Program-made: the position numbers and the translations under genes
The notes under the pieces: model-generated
Databases searched by the model: none
Told to the model about the DNA's origin: nothing
The model's input: only the letters and a program-made list of their open reading frames with translations
Assembly: GCA_018266105.1 (NCBI GenBank)
Contig: JAFEBA010000105.1
Span: 328-52,939, forward strand
DNA: 52,612 nt
Source: a bacterium
Lineage (GTDB): Bacteria; Vulcanimicrobiota; Xenobia; Xenobiales; JADMJV01
Direction: 5' to 3'
In this document: one piece after another, positions 27,372-36,672 of the stretch
Position numbering within the stretch: position 1 is the stretch's first letter
Layout of the letters: every line of letters begins with the position of its first letter

Positions 27372-28907
27372 CTAAAACCTGGTCTGCACTCCGCCGTAGA
27401 TGGCGGGCGAGGATTGATTGAGGTTGCTGCTGGGGGACAGCGGGAATCCGATGTCCAGGCGAGCTGAGCTGGCATTGCCCAATCCCACCCGGAAGCCGAA
27501 GCCGCAACCGGTCAGTTTGTTACCCCGCAACAGATCCCCGGGGCCGGCACGCTTCAGGGAGACGCCGCCGTGGTCGAGGAAGAAGGCCATCTGGAAGCGG
27601 TCCGGTTCATCTTCGATGGGCGACCAGCGCAGCTCACCGCTGACCAGGTAGCCGTCGTCTCCCAGTAGTTCGGCCTGAGCAAAGCCACGCACGGTATCTG
27701 GACCTCCCAGGGCAAATTGCTCGGCCACGTAGAGCGATTGAGTGGCCCACTGGGCTGAGCCGCGCAGGATGCCGCTGAAGCCTGGAGCCAGGCTCTGCAC
27801 CCGGGCCAGCTCCACATTCAGCTTGCCAAAGCCGCCCGAGGCTCCCTGCCGACTGACCAGCGGGTTGGAGGCTCCCGTCCCGCCCAGGCCCTGGGTCCAC
27901 GAGGCTTGGAGCAACGTGCGACCCGAGACCTCGCGCCAGTCTTCCTGGTAGGTCAGACGAGCCGAGGTGTAGCGGTCGTGAGTGAAAGGGGTGGACCCTC
28001 CAAAAAAGCTGTTGGAGACGTCCTTATAGGTGACAGCCAGGCCCAGATTGGAACTATGTTCAAACGACCGGTCCAGGGCCTGGGCCAGTCCCAGGCTATA
28101 GACATTGGCGCGGCCACGGATGTCCAGGATGGCTCCCAGCCCCTGGGAGACGCTAAAGGCACCATTCTGGTAGGAGGCGTTGAGCTGGGTTCCATCCAGC
28201 CCCAGGGGAGTCGCATAGTTGGCCTGAAAAAAGTTGGTATTGGTGGCCGGGAAGCCGATCACTCCTCGCAGACTTAGCTGGTCGCCCTGACCCACCAGGT
28301 TTCCCGCCTGGAAGTTCAGTCCCACGCGATTGATGCCGGTAGCGGTTGTGCCGTAGTTGTTGTAGTCCAGGCCGGCGTGCACGGGCAAGGCGTCCTCGAC
28401 CTTCAGCACCGCATCCACTTCTCCATTGGCCTGGCCGGGCTTCAGAGTGGCCTTGACCTTGAGATCACTGAATTCATTGAGCAGAATCAGACTGCGCACA
28501 AAGTCATCGTGGCGGAGGGCGCCGTCCCCGTAGCTGGCCAGAAAGCGCTGACGGATCCACTCGGGATCGTAATTCTCAGCCCCCTCCACCTCAATTTTGC
28601 CCAGGCGACCTTCCACCACCTTGAGGCGCACCTGGGACGAATCGAAGGCCTGCTCTGGAATGAAAGCCTTGATCAGCATGTATCCCGACCGATGGTAGTA
28701 GGCCGTGACCTCGCGGGCGGCGTCTTTCATCTCGTCCAGGCTCAGGTCGCGGCCCAGCCAGGGCTGCACCACCTGACGGAGTTCCTCGGACGAGACCAGC
28801 TGGTTGCCCTCAAACAGGAACTGCTCCACCCGTAGGGTCTGGGCGCCGGCCAGCAGAGGGGAGCACCCCAGCAGGGCAGTCAGCAGACACTGCTTCAAAA
28901 ATCTCAT
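27372..28907 (-). CDS. TpsB outer-membrane transporter (ShlB/FhaC/HecB family)
   Basis: 511 aa, ATG start, with a signal peptide ending LAGAQ. POTRA domains occupy about residues 25-185 (first strand VEQFLFEGNQLVSSEEL). A 16-strand barrel follows, with the loop-6 signature DTVRGF near residue 405 whose Arg plugs the channel in FhaC. The protein ends in an aromatic residue (Phe), as outer-membrane barrels do. It exports the TpsA encoded 8 bp downstream. The upstream caspase-like gene ends 7 bp before its start, so the three are co-transcribed. The exoprotein at the left edge of the window could be a second client. Confidence 0.95.
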   Translation of the reverse strand: MRFLKQCLLTALLGCSPLLAGAQTLRVEQFLFEGNQLVSSEELRQVVQPWLGRDLSLDEMKDAAREVTAYYHRSGYMLIKAFIPEQAFDSSQVRLKVVEGRLGKIEVEGAENYDPEWIRQRFLASYGDGALRHDDFVRSLILLNEFSDLKVKATLKPGQANGEVDAVLKVEDALPVHAGLDYNNYGTTATGINRVGLNFQAGNLVGQGDQLSLRGVIGFPATNTNFFQANYATPLGLDGTQLNASYQNGAFSVSQGLGAILDIRGRANVYSLGLAQALDRSFEHSSNLGLAVTYKDVSNSFFGGSTPFTHDRYTSARLTYQEDWREVSGRTLLQASWTQGLGGTGASNPLVSRQGASGGFGKLNVELARVQSLAPGFSGILRGSAQWATQSLYVAEQFALGGPDTVRGFAQAELLGDDGYLVSGELRWSPIEDEPDRFQMAFFLDHGGVSLKRAGPGDLLRGNKLTGCGFGFRVGLGNASSARLDIGFPLSPSSNLNQSSPAIYGGVQTRF

Positions 28908-28914
28908 TGGGACT

Positions 28915-30783
28915 TCAGTCCTTTCGTCTCGGAGTCAAGCTTTGGGCGTCCGGTTCGTCGGGCTTGGGCTCCACATAGGTGATATCGGCAGCTTTGACCA
29001 GGCGGCAAATCCGGTTCCACTGACTGTCGATGGCGATCCCCTGGAAGCGTCGTTGGGTGCGCTCTTCAAGCGCGCGCAGCTGAGCCAGCAGCTGGTCGCC
29101 GCGCTGTCGTTCCTGGAGCAGTTCCTCGGCCTGCTTTTGCTGGTCCGCCTCCAGTTTGTCCACCTGGCGACGGGCCTCGGCCAGTTCTGCCTGATTCCGC
29201 CGGAGTTCCGCCTGGGCCAGTTTCACAGCTGCCTGTGCGCTGGCCAACTGAGCATCCCTTGCCAGTAAGGCTTTGCGGGCCGTTTCCAGCTGGCTCTGGA
29301 TGGTGCGCGTGGATTCAGCGTAGATTTCCAACTGGGCGGTGAGAAAGAGCACGACCGGGTCATCCTGTGAGATGGGCAGGCGGGGTTCCATCGCCTGAGC
29401 CAAGGCTGAAACGTCGGACAAGACCAGCGCCTGCTCCCGTTTCAGGCGTTCGACCGCGGCCCGCAGCTTTAGAAGCGGGTCCACCTCGCTGCTTTCCTGG
29501 CGGGCGTAGTTCTGCAGAGTGAAGTCGCTAGCCAGTAAGACCTCACGACCCTGGCCTCGCTCCTGTTGCCCCAGCTTAAGCTCCAGCAGCCGAATGCGTG
29601 CCTGCAAAGCCGCGTTCTGGGCTTTCAGCTCTTCTTTCTCGGCCTCCAGCAACTCGATGGCGTCTTCACTGACCACGCGACGCTTTTGTAGCTGGCGCAC
29701 GTTCTCATTGGCCAGATCGCGGCGCACAACCTCGGCTGCCGGGGCGGCCATCCCCTCGCTGCGGCGCTCCAGGATTTCCAGCCGGGCCACCATCTTCTTG
29801 ATCTCGGTGGACTTCAGTAAAAGTTCGTCCTGCACCAGCTTCTTCTCGGCTTCGGCCTTTTCGGATTGGGCTCGGGCCAGGTCCAGCTGGGCCACCAGGC
29901 CACCCACGTCCTGGGGGGTGCGGGGTCCGGCCGCGGATACACTCTCGGCCAGTACCCAGCGCTCGGCACCCTTGCCCTGATAGTGCAGAATGGGGTTTTG
30001 ACTGCGTTTGAGGTTGGTGCTCACAGACAGAGGCACCGACTCCCCCAAGTAATGGGTCAGACTCTGAAGTGAGACTTTTGCGTCGGAACTGACGGCTCCG
30101 CTGCGCAGCCCCTCAGCCAGATAGTAGGTGAAGAAGCCGTGTCGTTTCTCTTCCCATTCCCAGGAGCGCTCGCCCACGTCGCAGGAGAACAGGGTGGCGT
30201 ACTCCTTGCTGCCTTTAGAGAGTGAAAAGGCCTGGTAGCTTTCGCTGGCAGCATTGCTCTCCGGAGCCACCGTGTTGCGACAGGCGTCAAAGATAAAGAG
30301 AATTTTTGACGTCGGAAAGCCCGCCAGTTGGGTAAAGAGTTCGTTGCTGCGCAGGCTGGAGACTCGTAGGGTCTCAACGCTACGATTGTCCGCCTCCTCG
30401 GTCAGTAAGTAGCCCTGATCCATGGTGACCCCGTGCCCGGCGAAGAAAAAGACCAGGGTGTCCTCCGCTCGACAGTGCCCTTTCAACCAGCCAATGCGCG
30501 CCATAATGTTGGTGGCGCGAGGGGAGAGTTCGGGCTCGATGCTATCGCTGGTAAAAGCGAAGATGTTGCTTTCGGGCACCTTGCCCAGGTCACGGAAAGA
30601 CTGAGCCACCAGTTTGGCGTCGGCGCCGGCATAGCGCAGATCGCCCACGCTGGGAACAGAGTATTTGTCGACACCGACGGCCACTACCCAGGTCTGCGGA
30701 CGCGGCTGTGCCCAGGCGCTGCCCAGAGTCGTGGTCAGGGCCCAGGCTGCCAGGAGCCCGTGCGGCCTTTTGCAAAAGTCCAT
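28915..30783 (-). CDS. Secreted caspase-like (C14) protein with long coiled coil
   Basis: 622 aa, ATG start, Sec signal cut after AWA (residue 25). The caspase-like p20 core starts at about 31 (TWVVAVGVDKY). The dyad His117 (FFFAGHG) and Cys168 (IFDACRN) are both present, so it should be active. Residues about 300-590 are heptad-rich coiled coil (Glu/Leu/Gln/Arg). Metacaspase and orthocaspase relatives cleave after Arg or Lys. In this operon it could process the TpsA, the TpsB or a periplasmic sensor. A possible promoter (TGATATGG) lies in the 50-bp gap before it, allowing separate expression from the kinase upstream. Confidence 0.92.
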   Translation of the reverse strand: MDFCKRPHGLLAAWALTTTLGSAWAQPRPQTWVVAVGVDKYSVPSVGDLRYAGADAKLVAQSFRDLGKVPESNIFAFTSDSIEPELSPRATNIMARIGWLKGHCRAEDTLVFFFAGHGVTMDQGYLLTEEADNRSVETLRVSSLRSNELFTQLAGFPTSKILFIFDACRNTVAPESNAASESYQAFSLSKGSKEYATLFSCDVGERSWEWEEKRHGFFTYYLAEGLRSGAVSSDAKVSLQSLTHYLGESVPLSVSTNLKRSQNPILHYQGKGAERWVLAESVSAAGPRTPQDVGGLVAQLDLARAQSEKAEAEKKLVQDELLLKSTEIKKMVARLEILERRSEGMAAPAAEVVRRDLANENVRQLQKRRVVSEDAIELLEAEKEELKAQNAALQARIRLLELKLGQQERGQGREVLLASDFTLQNYARQESSEVDPLLKLRAAVERLKREQALVLSDVSALAQAMEPRLPISQDDPVVLFLTAQLEIYAESTRTIQSQLETARKALLARDAQLASAQAAVKLAQAELRRNQAELAEARRQVDKLEADQQKQAEELLQERQRGDQLLAQLRALEERTQRRFQGIAIDSQWNRICRLVKAADITYVEPKPDEPDAQSLTPRRKD

Positions 30784-30833
30784 AGCGCGCTTACCATATC
30801 ACGAACGGGTGAATGTTTTGTAGGAAAATCGGC

Positions 30834-32783
30834 CTAGCCGGGTTGCGACAAATCTCCCAGGCACCCCTCGATTGCTTCGGCGACTTCTTTCAAATCGGCG
30901 AAGCGCGCTGAAGGGTCCCGCGCCATCATCTGGTCCACGATTGCGTAAAGTTTTCTTGATTCCCCCAAGAGTTGAGCCAGCGGGGTGGGGAATTCGGTCA
31001 TGCGCCAGACCAGAGCCTCGGCCGCTGGCAGTTCGGGAAAGGGGGATTTCCCCGCCAGCATTTCATAGGCGATGACACCCAGAGCATACTGATCCGAGCG
31101 GGCGTCGTTGCTGACCCCGCTGAGTCGCTCGGGCGCCAGGTATCCCAGTGTTCCCAGAACGCTATGGGTGCTGGTCAACTGACTGGAATTGGGATCGACC
31201 GCCAGACCGAAGTCGACGATCTTAGGGAGGTTCTGCTCCATCACCACATTTTCAGGCTTGAGATCCCGATGCAGAACCTCGTGGGAGTGAGCATAGGCCA
31301 TAGCCCGGACGATCGAATAAAGAACGTTCGCCTTCTCCAACTCGCTGTGGGCTTCTTTCAGCCAGAAGCGCAGATTGCGTCCCCGCACCCACTCCATGGT
31401 GTAGAACAGGTAACCGAGTTCCTGACCCGATTCCAGCACTCGCACGATGCCAGGGTGGCGCAGTTCGGCGCAGATCCTGGCTTCGCGCAAGAAGCGACGT
31501 CGGTCTTCCTCGGTGGTGGCTTCGGTCACGCGAAAGAGCTTGACGGCGACGGCTTTTTCTTCGTCCAGGCTGTGGGCAGGCAGGGCCCGGTAGACGGCTC
31601 CGAAGCCGCCTTCCCCCAGCTTTTCCACCAGCAAATGACTTCCCAGTTGCTTGAACAGCAGCGGGTTCTGAAAGTCCGCTGACTGTTGCAATCGCTCCAG
31701 ATTCCAGCGCCAGTTTCGCTGTCTCCAGATCAGCGTCAGGGCCAGACCGCTGACCACCGCCAGGCTCCAACTACTCCAGGGTAGCAAAGTCTTTCCCCAT
31801 AAAGCTTGCTGGCTGGCCATGAAGACCCAGCAGGGACCCAAGACCAGCGCCATCCAGGCACGCAGTCGGGTCAGAAGCGAGCCCAGCAGCAGACCCAGCC
31901 AGCCTCCCAGAACGGGCAAATACCATGGGGAGTTCTGGTAGTAGCGATCCTGCATTAAGTTGCTGAGGACGGTGGCGTGAATTCCCACCTTGGGGTGGGT
32001 TGGGTCGAGCACGGTCGAGGCCAGGTCCCCCACCCCAGGGGAGACATAGCCAACGAAAACCGCCTTGCCCTCCAACATCGATTCCCCCGCTGCTTGCCAA
32101 CGATCCAGGTCTTTGACGGAGACAAACTGAATGTTGCTGCCGTATTCCGACCAGGCCGTTCGCGGTTGAAAGTAGAGTTCGTTCGGAAAACTCGAGTGGC
32201 CATCGCTGAGCCGGCCACCCGTCAGCCTGAAGCTCTTGAGATTGAGGCGCTTGAGTCGCAGGTAGGCCAGCCAGGCCAGCGAGGGGCTCTCTTCCTGGCT
32301 GTAGTAAAGCTGATATTTACGGATGATTCCGTCCCAGTCGCGCTGCAGACTGGCTACCCCCACTTCATCCGGGCCCGGCAGGCGGACGGATTCGCCCAGG
32401 TTGCGCACCAGGATGACGTCGGGCTGGCGATACACCTCTCGCCACAGGTTCTTCAGATCCTGGTCGCTCCCGCGCGTGATCAGCACATCCAGGATGATCA
32501 CGGCTGCCCCCTGGTCGCGACAGGTCTTCACCACTTCGGCCAAAGCGTCATATTCTTGACTGAGCGTTTTCCATTGGGCCAGCTCGGTTTCTTTCAAGCT
32601 CAGGTGGGCCATCAAAGGATACTGAGAGGGAAGCTCGCCGTGTCTCAATTCCAGGTTACGATCGAAGAAATAGCGGTCCCAGGGCAACCAGGGTCGAGCC
32701 TGACTGAGTAGGGAGGTCAAGACCAGTCCCGCCGTGGTCAGCCACAGGCTCAGCCGTCGGTTTAATTTACGGACGGGTGGCAA
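30834..32783 (-). CDS. CHASE2-domain transmembrane Ser/Thr protein kinase
   Basis: 649 aa. The TTG start overlaps the upstream gene by 17 bp, implying coupled translation. One N-terminal membrane segment (about 12-30) leads to an extracytoplasmic CHASE2 sensor (about 40-285, with the family ending VGYVSPGVGDLASTVLDP ... GIHATVLSNLM). Three further hydrophobic segments follow (about 290-360), then a complete Hanks-type kinase: GEGGFGAV near 390, the VAVK lysine, HRDLKPEN near 508, DFGLA near 523 and APE. CHASE2 is an envelope sensor of unknown ligand. The kinase should phosphorylate cytosolic targets and sits between the sensor-like secreted protein and the caspase gene. Confidence 0.94.
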   Translation of the reverse strand: MPPVRKLNRRLSLWLTTAGLVLTSLLSQARPWLPWDRYFFDRNLELRHGELPSQYPLMAHLSLKETELAQWKTLSQEYDALAEVVKTCRDQGAAVIILDVLITRGSDQDLKNLWREVYRQPDVILVRNLGESVRLPGPDEVGVASLQRDWDGIIRKYQLYYSQEESPSLAWLAYLRLKRLNLKSFRLTGGRLSDGHSSFPNELYFQPRTAWSEYGSNIQFVSVKDLDRWQAAGESMLEGKAVFVGYVSPGVGDLASTVLDPTHPKVGIHATVLSNLMQDRYYQNSPWYLPVLGGWLGLLLGSLLTRLRAWMALVLGPCWVFMASQQALWGKTLLPWSSWSLAVVSGLALTLIWRQRNWRWNLERLQQSADFQNPLLFKQLGSHLLVEKLGEGGFGAVYRALPAHSLDEEKAVAVKLFRVTEATTEEDRRRFLREARICAELRHPGIVRVLESGQELGYLFYTMEWVRGRNLRFWLKEAHSELEKANVLYSIVRAMAYAHSHEVLHRDLKPENVVMEQNLPKIVDFGLAVDPNSSQLTSTHSVLGTLGYLAPERLSGVSNDARSDQYALGVIAYEMLAGKSPFPELPAAEALVWRMTEFPTPLAQLLGESRKLYAIVDQMMARDPSARFADLKEVAEAIEGCLGDLSQPG

Positions 32784-33447
32784 ATCGACTGATCACCACT
32801 GGATGCTGAGCTGGCTTCCAGTGAATCGAACGGGCGCTGGCCTCCCAATTGGGCGGGGCCTCTCCAGGAGGGAGGGAGTCAACCGGTCGGCCCGCGGCTC
32901 CCGCGCGCACGGCGCCCACCTCCTGAATGATATCACCGGCCAGGGCTGAGCCTCCCTTGTTTTCCGAGTGCCACAGGACAATCTGGTCGTAGAGTTTTTG
33001 GGCATACTGGCTACAGTCCTGGCCCTGGTCGGCGGCTCTCTGCCAATCGCGCCGCAGGGCCTTGACCTGTTCTGACTCGGGCGAGTCGGAAAGCAGTAGC
33101 GCCAGGTAGGTCTTGCTGCCGCTCAAACTTCCCCGCTTCCAGCCTGAAACTTTGGATTCGTTCGGATCCAGAGTGAGAATCAGAGGAAGCTCTTTGGGCT
33201 CCATACGGCCCCGGCTCGAATTGAAAACCACGGCGGCCACCCTGGACGGTCCGTTCTTGATTCGCAAGAAGAGCCTGGCATCGCCGGGCAGCCTGGCCTT
33301 CTGGTTCAGAACCACTTCTGGTCCCAGGCGGTTATCCTGGCTGAGACAATAGCTCCAGCTATACTGGATTTCGCCTTCCTGTCTGGATTGTGCCCGGGCA
33401 TTCGAGCCCAAGCAGAGCATGGCTGACAACAGAAGCAAACGTTTCAC
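32767..33447 (-). CDS. Small secreted protein of unknown function, operon partner of CHASE2 kinase
   Basis: 226 aa from a GTG with AGAAG upstream; a TTG 24 bases earlier is the alternative. The N-terminus is a clear Sec signal (KRLLLLSAMLCLGSNARAQ). The mature part is a beta-rich domain (about 25-120) then helices with many charged residues. Two mature Cys could form a disulfide in the periplasm. I do not recognise the family. Its end overlaps the kinase start, so the protein may present a signal to the CHASE2 domain. It lies 72 bp downstream of the hybrid kinase. Confidence 0.75.
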   Translation of the reverse strand: MKRLLLLSAMLCLGSNARAQSRQEGEIQYSWSYCLSQDNRLGPEVVLNQKARLPGDARLFLRIKNGPSRVAAVVFNSSRGRMEPKELPLILTLDPNESKVSGWKRGSLSGSKTYLALLLSDSPESEQVKALRRDWQRAADQGQDCSQYAQKLYDQIVLWHSENKGGSALAGDIIQEVGAVRAGAAGRPVDSLPPGEAPPNWEASARSIHWKPAQHPVVISRFATRP

Positions 33448-33519
33448 GGGTCGCACTTCTTGTCCGTCCAATGAGCCCCTGCTGCATCCGCGCGCGTGGG
33501 ACGCCCGAGCTCCGGCCGG

Positions 33520-35988
33520 TCAGGCCAGCGCTTTACTGAGAGTCGTCAGCAACAGGTGGACCGAATACGGCTTGGGCAAGAAATGCTCCAATCCAGCGTG
33601 AATCAGCTTGTTTTCTTCGAACTGGCTACCCAGTCCGCTGGCGGCCACAATCGGCAGAATCGGGTTCATTCGCCGCAGCACCCGCACCACCGAGGGACCA
33701 TCCAGAATTGGCATCATCATGTCGATGAGGACCAGCGCGATCTCTTCGCGCTGGCTGGCGTAGACGCTCAGAGCATCAGCACCGTCTTCAGCCAGCAGCA
33801 CTCGGTAGCCAAAAGCCGTCAGAGTTTGAGCGGTGGTTTGACGCACCGTCAGTTCGTCGTCCACCACCAGAATCAGCTGGCCCTGACCTCGGGGCAGTTC
33901 TATATTTTCCGGGTCATCGGGCCGGGTGTAGTCGACTTGCTGGGCGGGCAGGTAGATTTCGAACCGGGTTCCCTGGCCCAGCTGACTCTGGCAGCGAAGG
34001 AAGCCAGAATGGCTGCGGACGATGGCCAGACTGGTGGACAGCCCCAGGCCGGTGCCTTTACCCACTTCTTTGGTGCTGAAGAACGGGTCAAAGATTTTCT
34101 CCACCACCTCGGGCGAGATGCCCGTGCCGTTGTCCTCCAGAAGGATGCACAGGTAGGGGCCAGCCTTGGCCTCAGCCACCAGACCGCAGTATTGCTGATC
34201 GAGCATCCGGTTTTCGGCGCGAAGGGTCAGACGCCCGCCCTCTGGCATCGCGTCCCGGGCGTTGACGCAGAGGTTCAGGAGTACCTGCTGAAGTTGGGTG
34301 GGGTCGCCTGAAACCAGCCACAGGTCGGGGTCGAAGCTTCGAAGGACCTCGATGTTCTTGGGGAAGGTTTCGCGAATGATCTTGACCACGTCGATGAGCA
34401 GATCGCTGACGCGAACGGGTAGACGCTGACCTTCCACCCCGCGGGCAAAAGAAAGCACTTGCTTGACCAGCTCTGCCCCTCGCTGAGCGCAGGACTCAAT
34501 CAACTCCAGGGATTCAACCTTCTCCGGGTCCTGCTCTTCCATCTTCAAGAGGTTGGCCGAGAGCAGGATGGGGGCAAGAATGTTATTCAGGTCGTGGGCT
34601 ACACCACCGGCCAGGGTTCCGATGCTCTCCAGGCGCTGGGCTCGTAGGAACTGGGCCTCGATCTTCTTGCGCTCCGTAATGTCAGTTCCCAAGGTGAGAA
34701 TGGAGATGGGGTTGCCGCGCTCGTCGCGCAGCAAGGTCCAGCGCGAATCAATATTCACCCGCTCACCGCTACGGGTGCGCTTGACCACTTCGCCCATCCA
34801 GGCTTCCTGTTCGAGGACCGCTTGCGAAGCGGCCTCGAAGACCTCCAGGTCATCCTGCAGAACTTCATCCAGTTTTCGGCCCAGAACCTCGTCTTCGCGC
34901 CAGCCAAAGATCTGAGTCGCGCCCTTGCTCCAGGAGAGAATGCGATGCTCCAGGTCGTGCACGATGATTGCGTCTCGAGCCTGGTCGATGAGCGCGGCCT
35001 GCTGCTCGATTCGCGTTTGAGCAAGGGCTTTTTCCTCTTGCACCATCCGGGTTTCGGTCAGATCCAGCCCGAAGCCGACCAGGCAGGGCCGGCCGTCCAG
35101 CACAGTGCGGAAGCCGCTCACATGGTAAGGGAGACGCCGAGCGTCTCGACAGATCAGGGTTACCTCCATGTCGGCCTTGCCCAGGCGAAAGACTTCCTCG
35201 ATGCGCTCGGCCAAGAGCTTGCGCTCTTCCTCCGGAACAAAGTCAAAGGGGCTCATCGTCTCGATTTCTGACTTGCCGTAGCCGGTGACCCTCTCCAGGC
35301 TTGAATTCCAGCGCAGAAACTTGCCCGAATCATCAATCAGATACAGGAGGCCGGGCAGTGCGTTCAGGACCGCGTCGGAAAACTCCAGCTCGTGGGTGAG
35401 CTTCTTCTGTGCCTGCTGGCGAACTTGTTCGCGCTCCAGGTTGTCCAGCGCAAAGGAAAGGTCATCGGCGGCTTCAGCCAGCAGTTCAATCTCGCCGGAT
35501 TGAAAGTAGTTCTCGACCCGGGCGTAGACTACCAGCGTGCCCACCACTTTACCGCCCCGCCGAATCGGCAAGGCCACCATCGACCGGTATTGATGTTGAG
35601 TCAGTTGCTGCTGCCATAAGGCCAGACTGGGATCAGTCAACAGCTGGTTGTGCACCTGCGGGTTGCCCAGCCGGAAGGCCAGCCCGGCAGGGCCCATCCC
35701 CTCCGGACGCTCATCGCAGTAGACGCGAATCGAGCCAAGATAGCCGTCCAGATCACCGGCCTGAGCCACCGGTATCAAGCGCTCGCTGTCAGCGTCCCGC
35801 CAGCCAATCCAGGCCATGCAGAACTGCCCCTGATAGACCAGGGCGTGGCAGACCTTTTCGAACAGCTCTTGCTGGGTTTGGGAGGTCACAATGGCCTGAT
35901 TGACCTGACGCAAAGCCGAGTACAACCGGGTCAGGCGGCCGATGGCGGCTACCTGTTCATTCGGGGCGTCGCTTTGCTGTTCCGTCAT
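33520..35988 (-). CDS. Soluble hybrid histidine kinase (GAF-PAS-PAS-HisKA-HATPase-REC)
   Basis: 822 aa, ATG start with GGGG upstream. A GAF domain covers about 25-190, PAS domains about 205-325 and 330-450, the phospho-acceptor His lies in GGVAHDLNNI near 463, and the HATPase follows (N-box NLCVNARDA, DNGTGI). A C-terminal receiver carries its Asp near 754 (VLIDMMMP). No membrane segment is seen, so it senses something cytosolic through GAF/PAS. It is the first gene of the minus-strand run ending in tpsA and could control it through an unseen response regulator or phosphotransfer partner. Confidence 0.93.
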   Translation of the reverse strand: MTEQQSDAPNEQVAAIGRLTRLYSALRQVNQAIVTSQTQQELFEKVCHALVYQGQFCMAWIGWRDADSERLIPVAQAGDLDGYLGSIRVYCDERPEGMGPAGLAFRLGNPQVHNQLLTDPSLALWQQQLTQHQYRSMVALPIRRGGKVVGTLVVYARVENYFQSGEIELLAEAADDLSFALDNLEREQVRQQAQKKLTHELEFSDAVLNALPGLLYLIDDSGKFLRWNSSLERVTGYGKSEIETMSPFDFVPEEERKLLAERIEEVFRLGKADMEVTLICRDARRLPYHVSGFRTVLDGRPCLVGFGLDLTETRMVQEEKALAQTRIEQQAALIDQARDAIIVHDLEHRILSWSKGATQIFGWREDEVLGRKLDEVLQDDLEVFEAASQAVLEQEAWMGEVVKRTRSGERVNIDSRWTLLRDERGNPISILTLGTDITERKKIEAQFLRAQRLESIGTLAGGVAHDLNNILAPILLSANLLKMEEQDPEKVESLELIESCAQRGAELVKQVLSFARGVEGQRLPVRVSDLLIDVVKIIRETFPKNIEVLRSFDPDLWLVSGDPTQLQQVLLNLCVNARDAMPEGGRLTLRAENRMLDQQYCGLVAEAKAGPYLCILLEDNGTGISPEVVEKIFDPFFSTKEVGKGTGLGLSTSLAIVRSHSGFLRCQSQLGQGTRFEIYLPAQQVDYTRPDDPENIELPRGQGQLILVVDDELTVRQTTAQTLTAFGYRVLLAEDGADALSVYASQREEIALVLIDMMMPILDGPSVVRVLRRMNPILPIVAASGLGSQFEENKLIHAGLEHFLPKPYSVHLLLTTLSKALA

Positions 35989-36013
35989 ATAAACCCCAGT
36001 TCTGGCAGTCTAA

Positions 36014-36030
36014 CAGTTATTCTGTAACTG
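36014..36030. promoter_or_regulatory. Inverted repeat between hybrid kinase and small membrane protein genes
   Basis: CAGTTA-N5-TAACTG is a perfect inverted repeat in the 155-bp divergent gap, 26 bases upstream of the histidine kinase start. It overlaps a possible minus-strand extended -10 (TGTTAGACT). It could be an operator that controls the kinase. Confidence 0.35.
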
Positions 36031-36143
36031 GTATTAACCATCGGTAGGGGACAATACCTTCCCGACTCCACGTGAATTGCTAGTATGTTCTGCCCAGGCG
36101 AACAGCACAGGATTCTTTAAGGTCGGTCGGCTAGGCTGTGAGC

Positions 36144-36551
36144 ATGAAAATCATGGCCAACCTTCAGTCCAACGCTCCCCACCGCCCCTGGCGGCCCGAT
36201 TCGCCCGGCAAAAACCCTTTGCAGATGGATCGATTCGAACTGCAGCAGGAGGTCTGGGATTCGCAGCGTGAGGTGGCCAACCTCCGCGCCAAGATTCAGA
36301 GTGGCCAGACCACGGCGGTGGCCGGCATGGGCGTCCTGTTTACCTCGCTCGGCATTATGGCGGCCCAGAGCATGCTCACCGGGGGACTCAGCGCTCTGCA
36401 GATGGCCCCGGTCGCCGTCGGTGCGGCCACCGGCGTGGGAATCTTTGCGACCGGCCTGTGGAAGCGTGACAGCAATGAAATGAACCTGACCGAAGCTCGC
36501 TTCAACGCTGAACACCTTAAGGCCGTCTACGATCAACGTTTTCCCACGTAA
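36144..36551 (+). CDS. Small membrane protein (unknown)
   Basis: 135 aa from the ATG at 36144; a GTG two codons earlier is possible. A polar N-terminus and short coiled coil (about 25-50) precede two Gly/Ala-rich hydrophobic helices (about 55-75 and 80-103). A charged tail follows. An extended -10-like TTGCTAGTAT lies 60 bases upstream. No family is recognised. The arrangement suggests a small inner-membrane hairpin protein. Confidence 0.65.
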   Translation: MKIMANLQSNAPHRPWRPDSPGKNPLQMDRFELQQEVWDSQREVANLRAKIQSGQTTAVAGMGVLFTSLGIMAAQSMLTGGLSALQMAPVAVGAATGVGIFATGLWKRDSNEMNLTEARFNAEHLKAVYDQRFPT

Positions 36552-36672
36552 GCTCCGTTCTGCGCTCTCTTTACATTCTTTACAATGTTCTCAAGGAATG
36601 TTGACCACTCTTATCGGCCGGAATCTGGGGACGATGAAGTGGACGGGGGAGAAAACTGGAGCAAGTATTCAG

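Noticed and set aside
36598..36672. Start of the Asp/His-rich protein at 36598
   Set aside because: It lies only about 15 bases after a TACAAT -10-like site and has no properly spaced ribosome site; the ATG at 36673 fits better.
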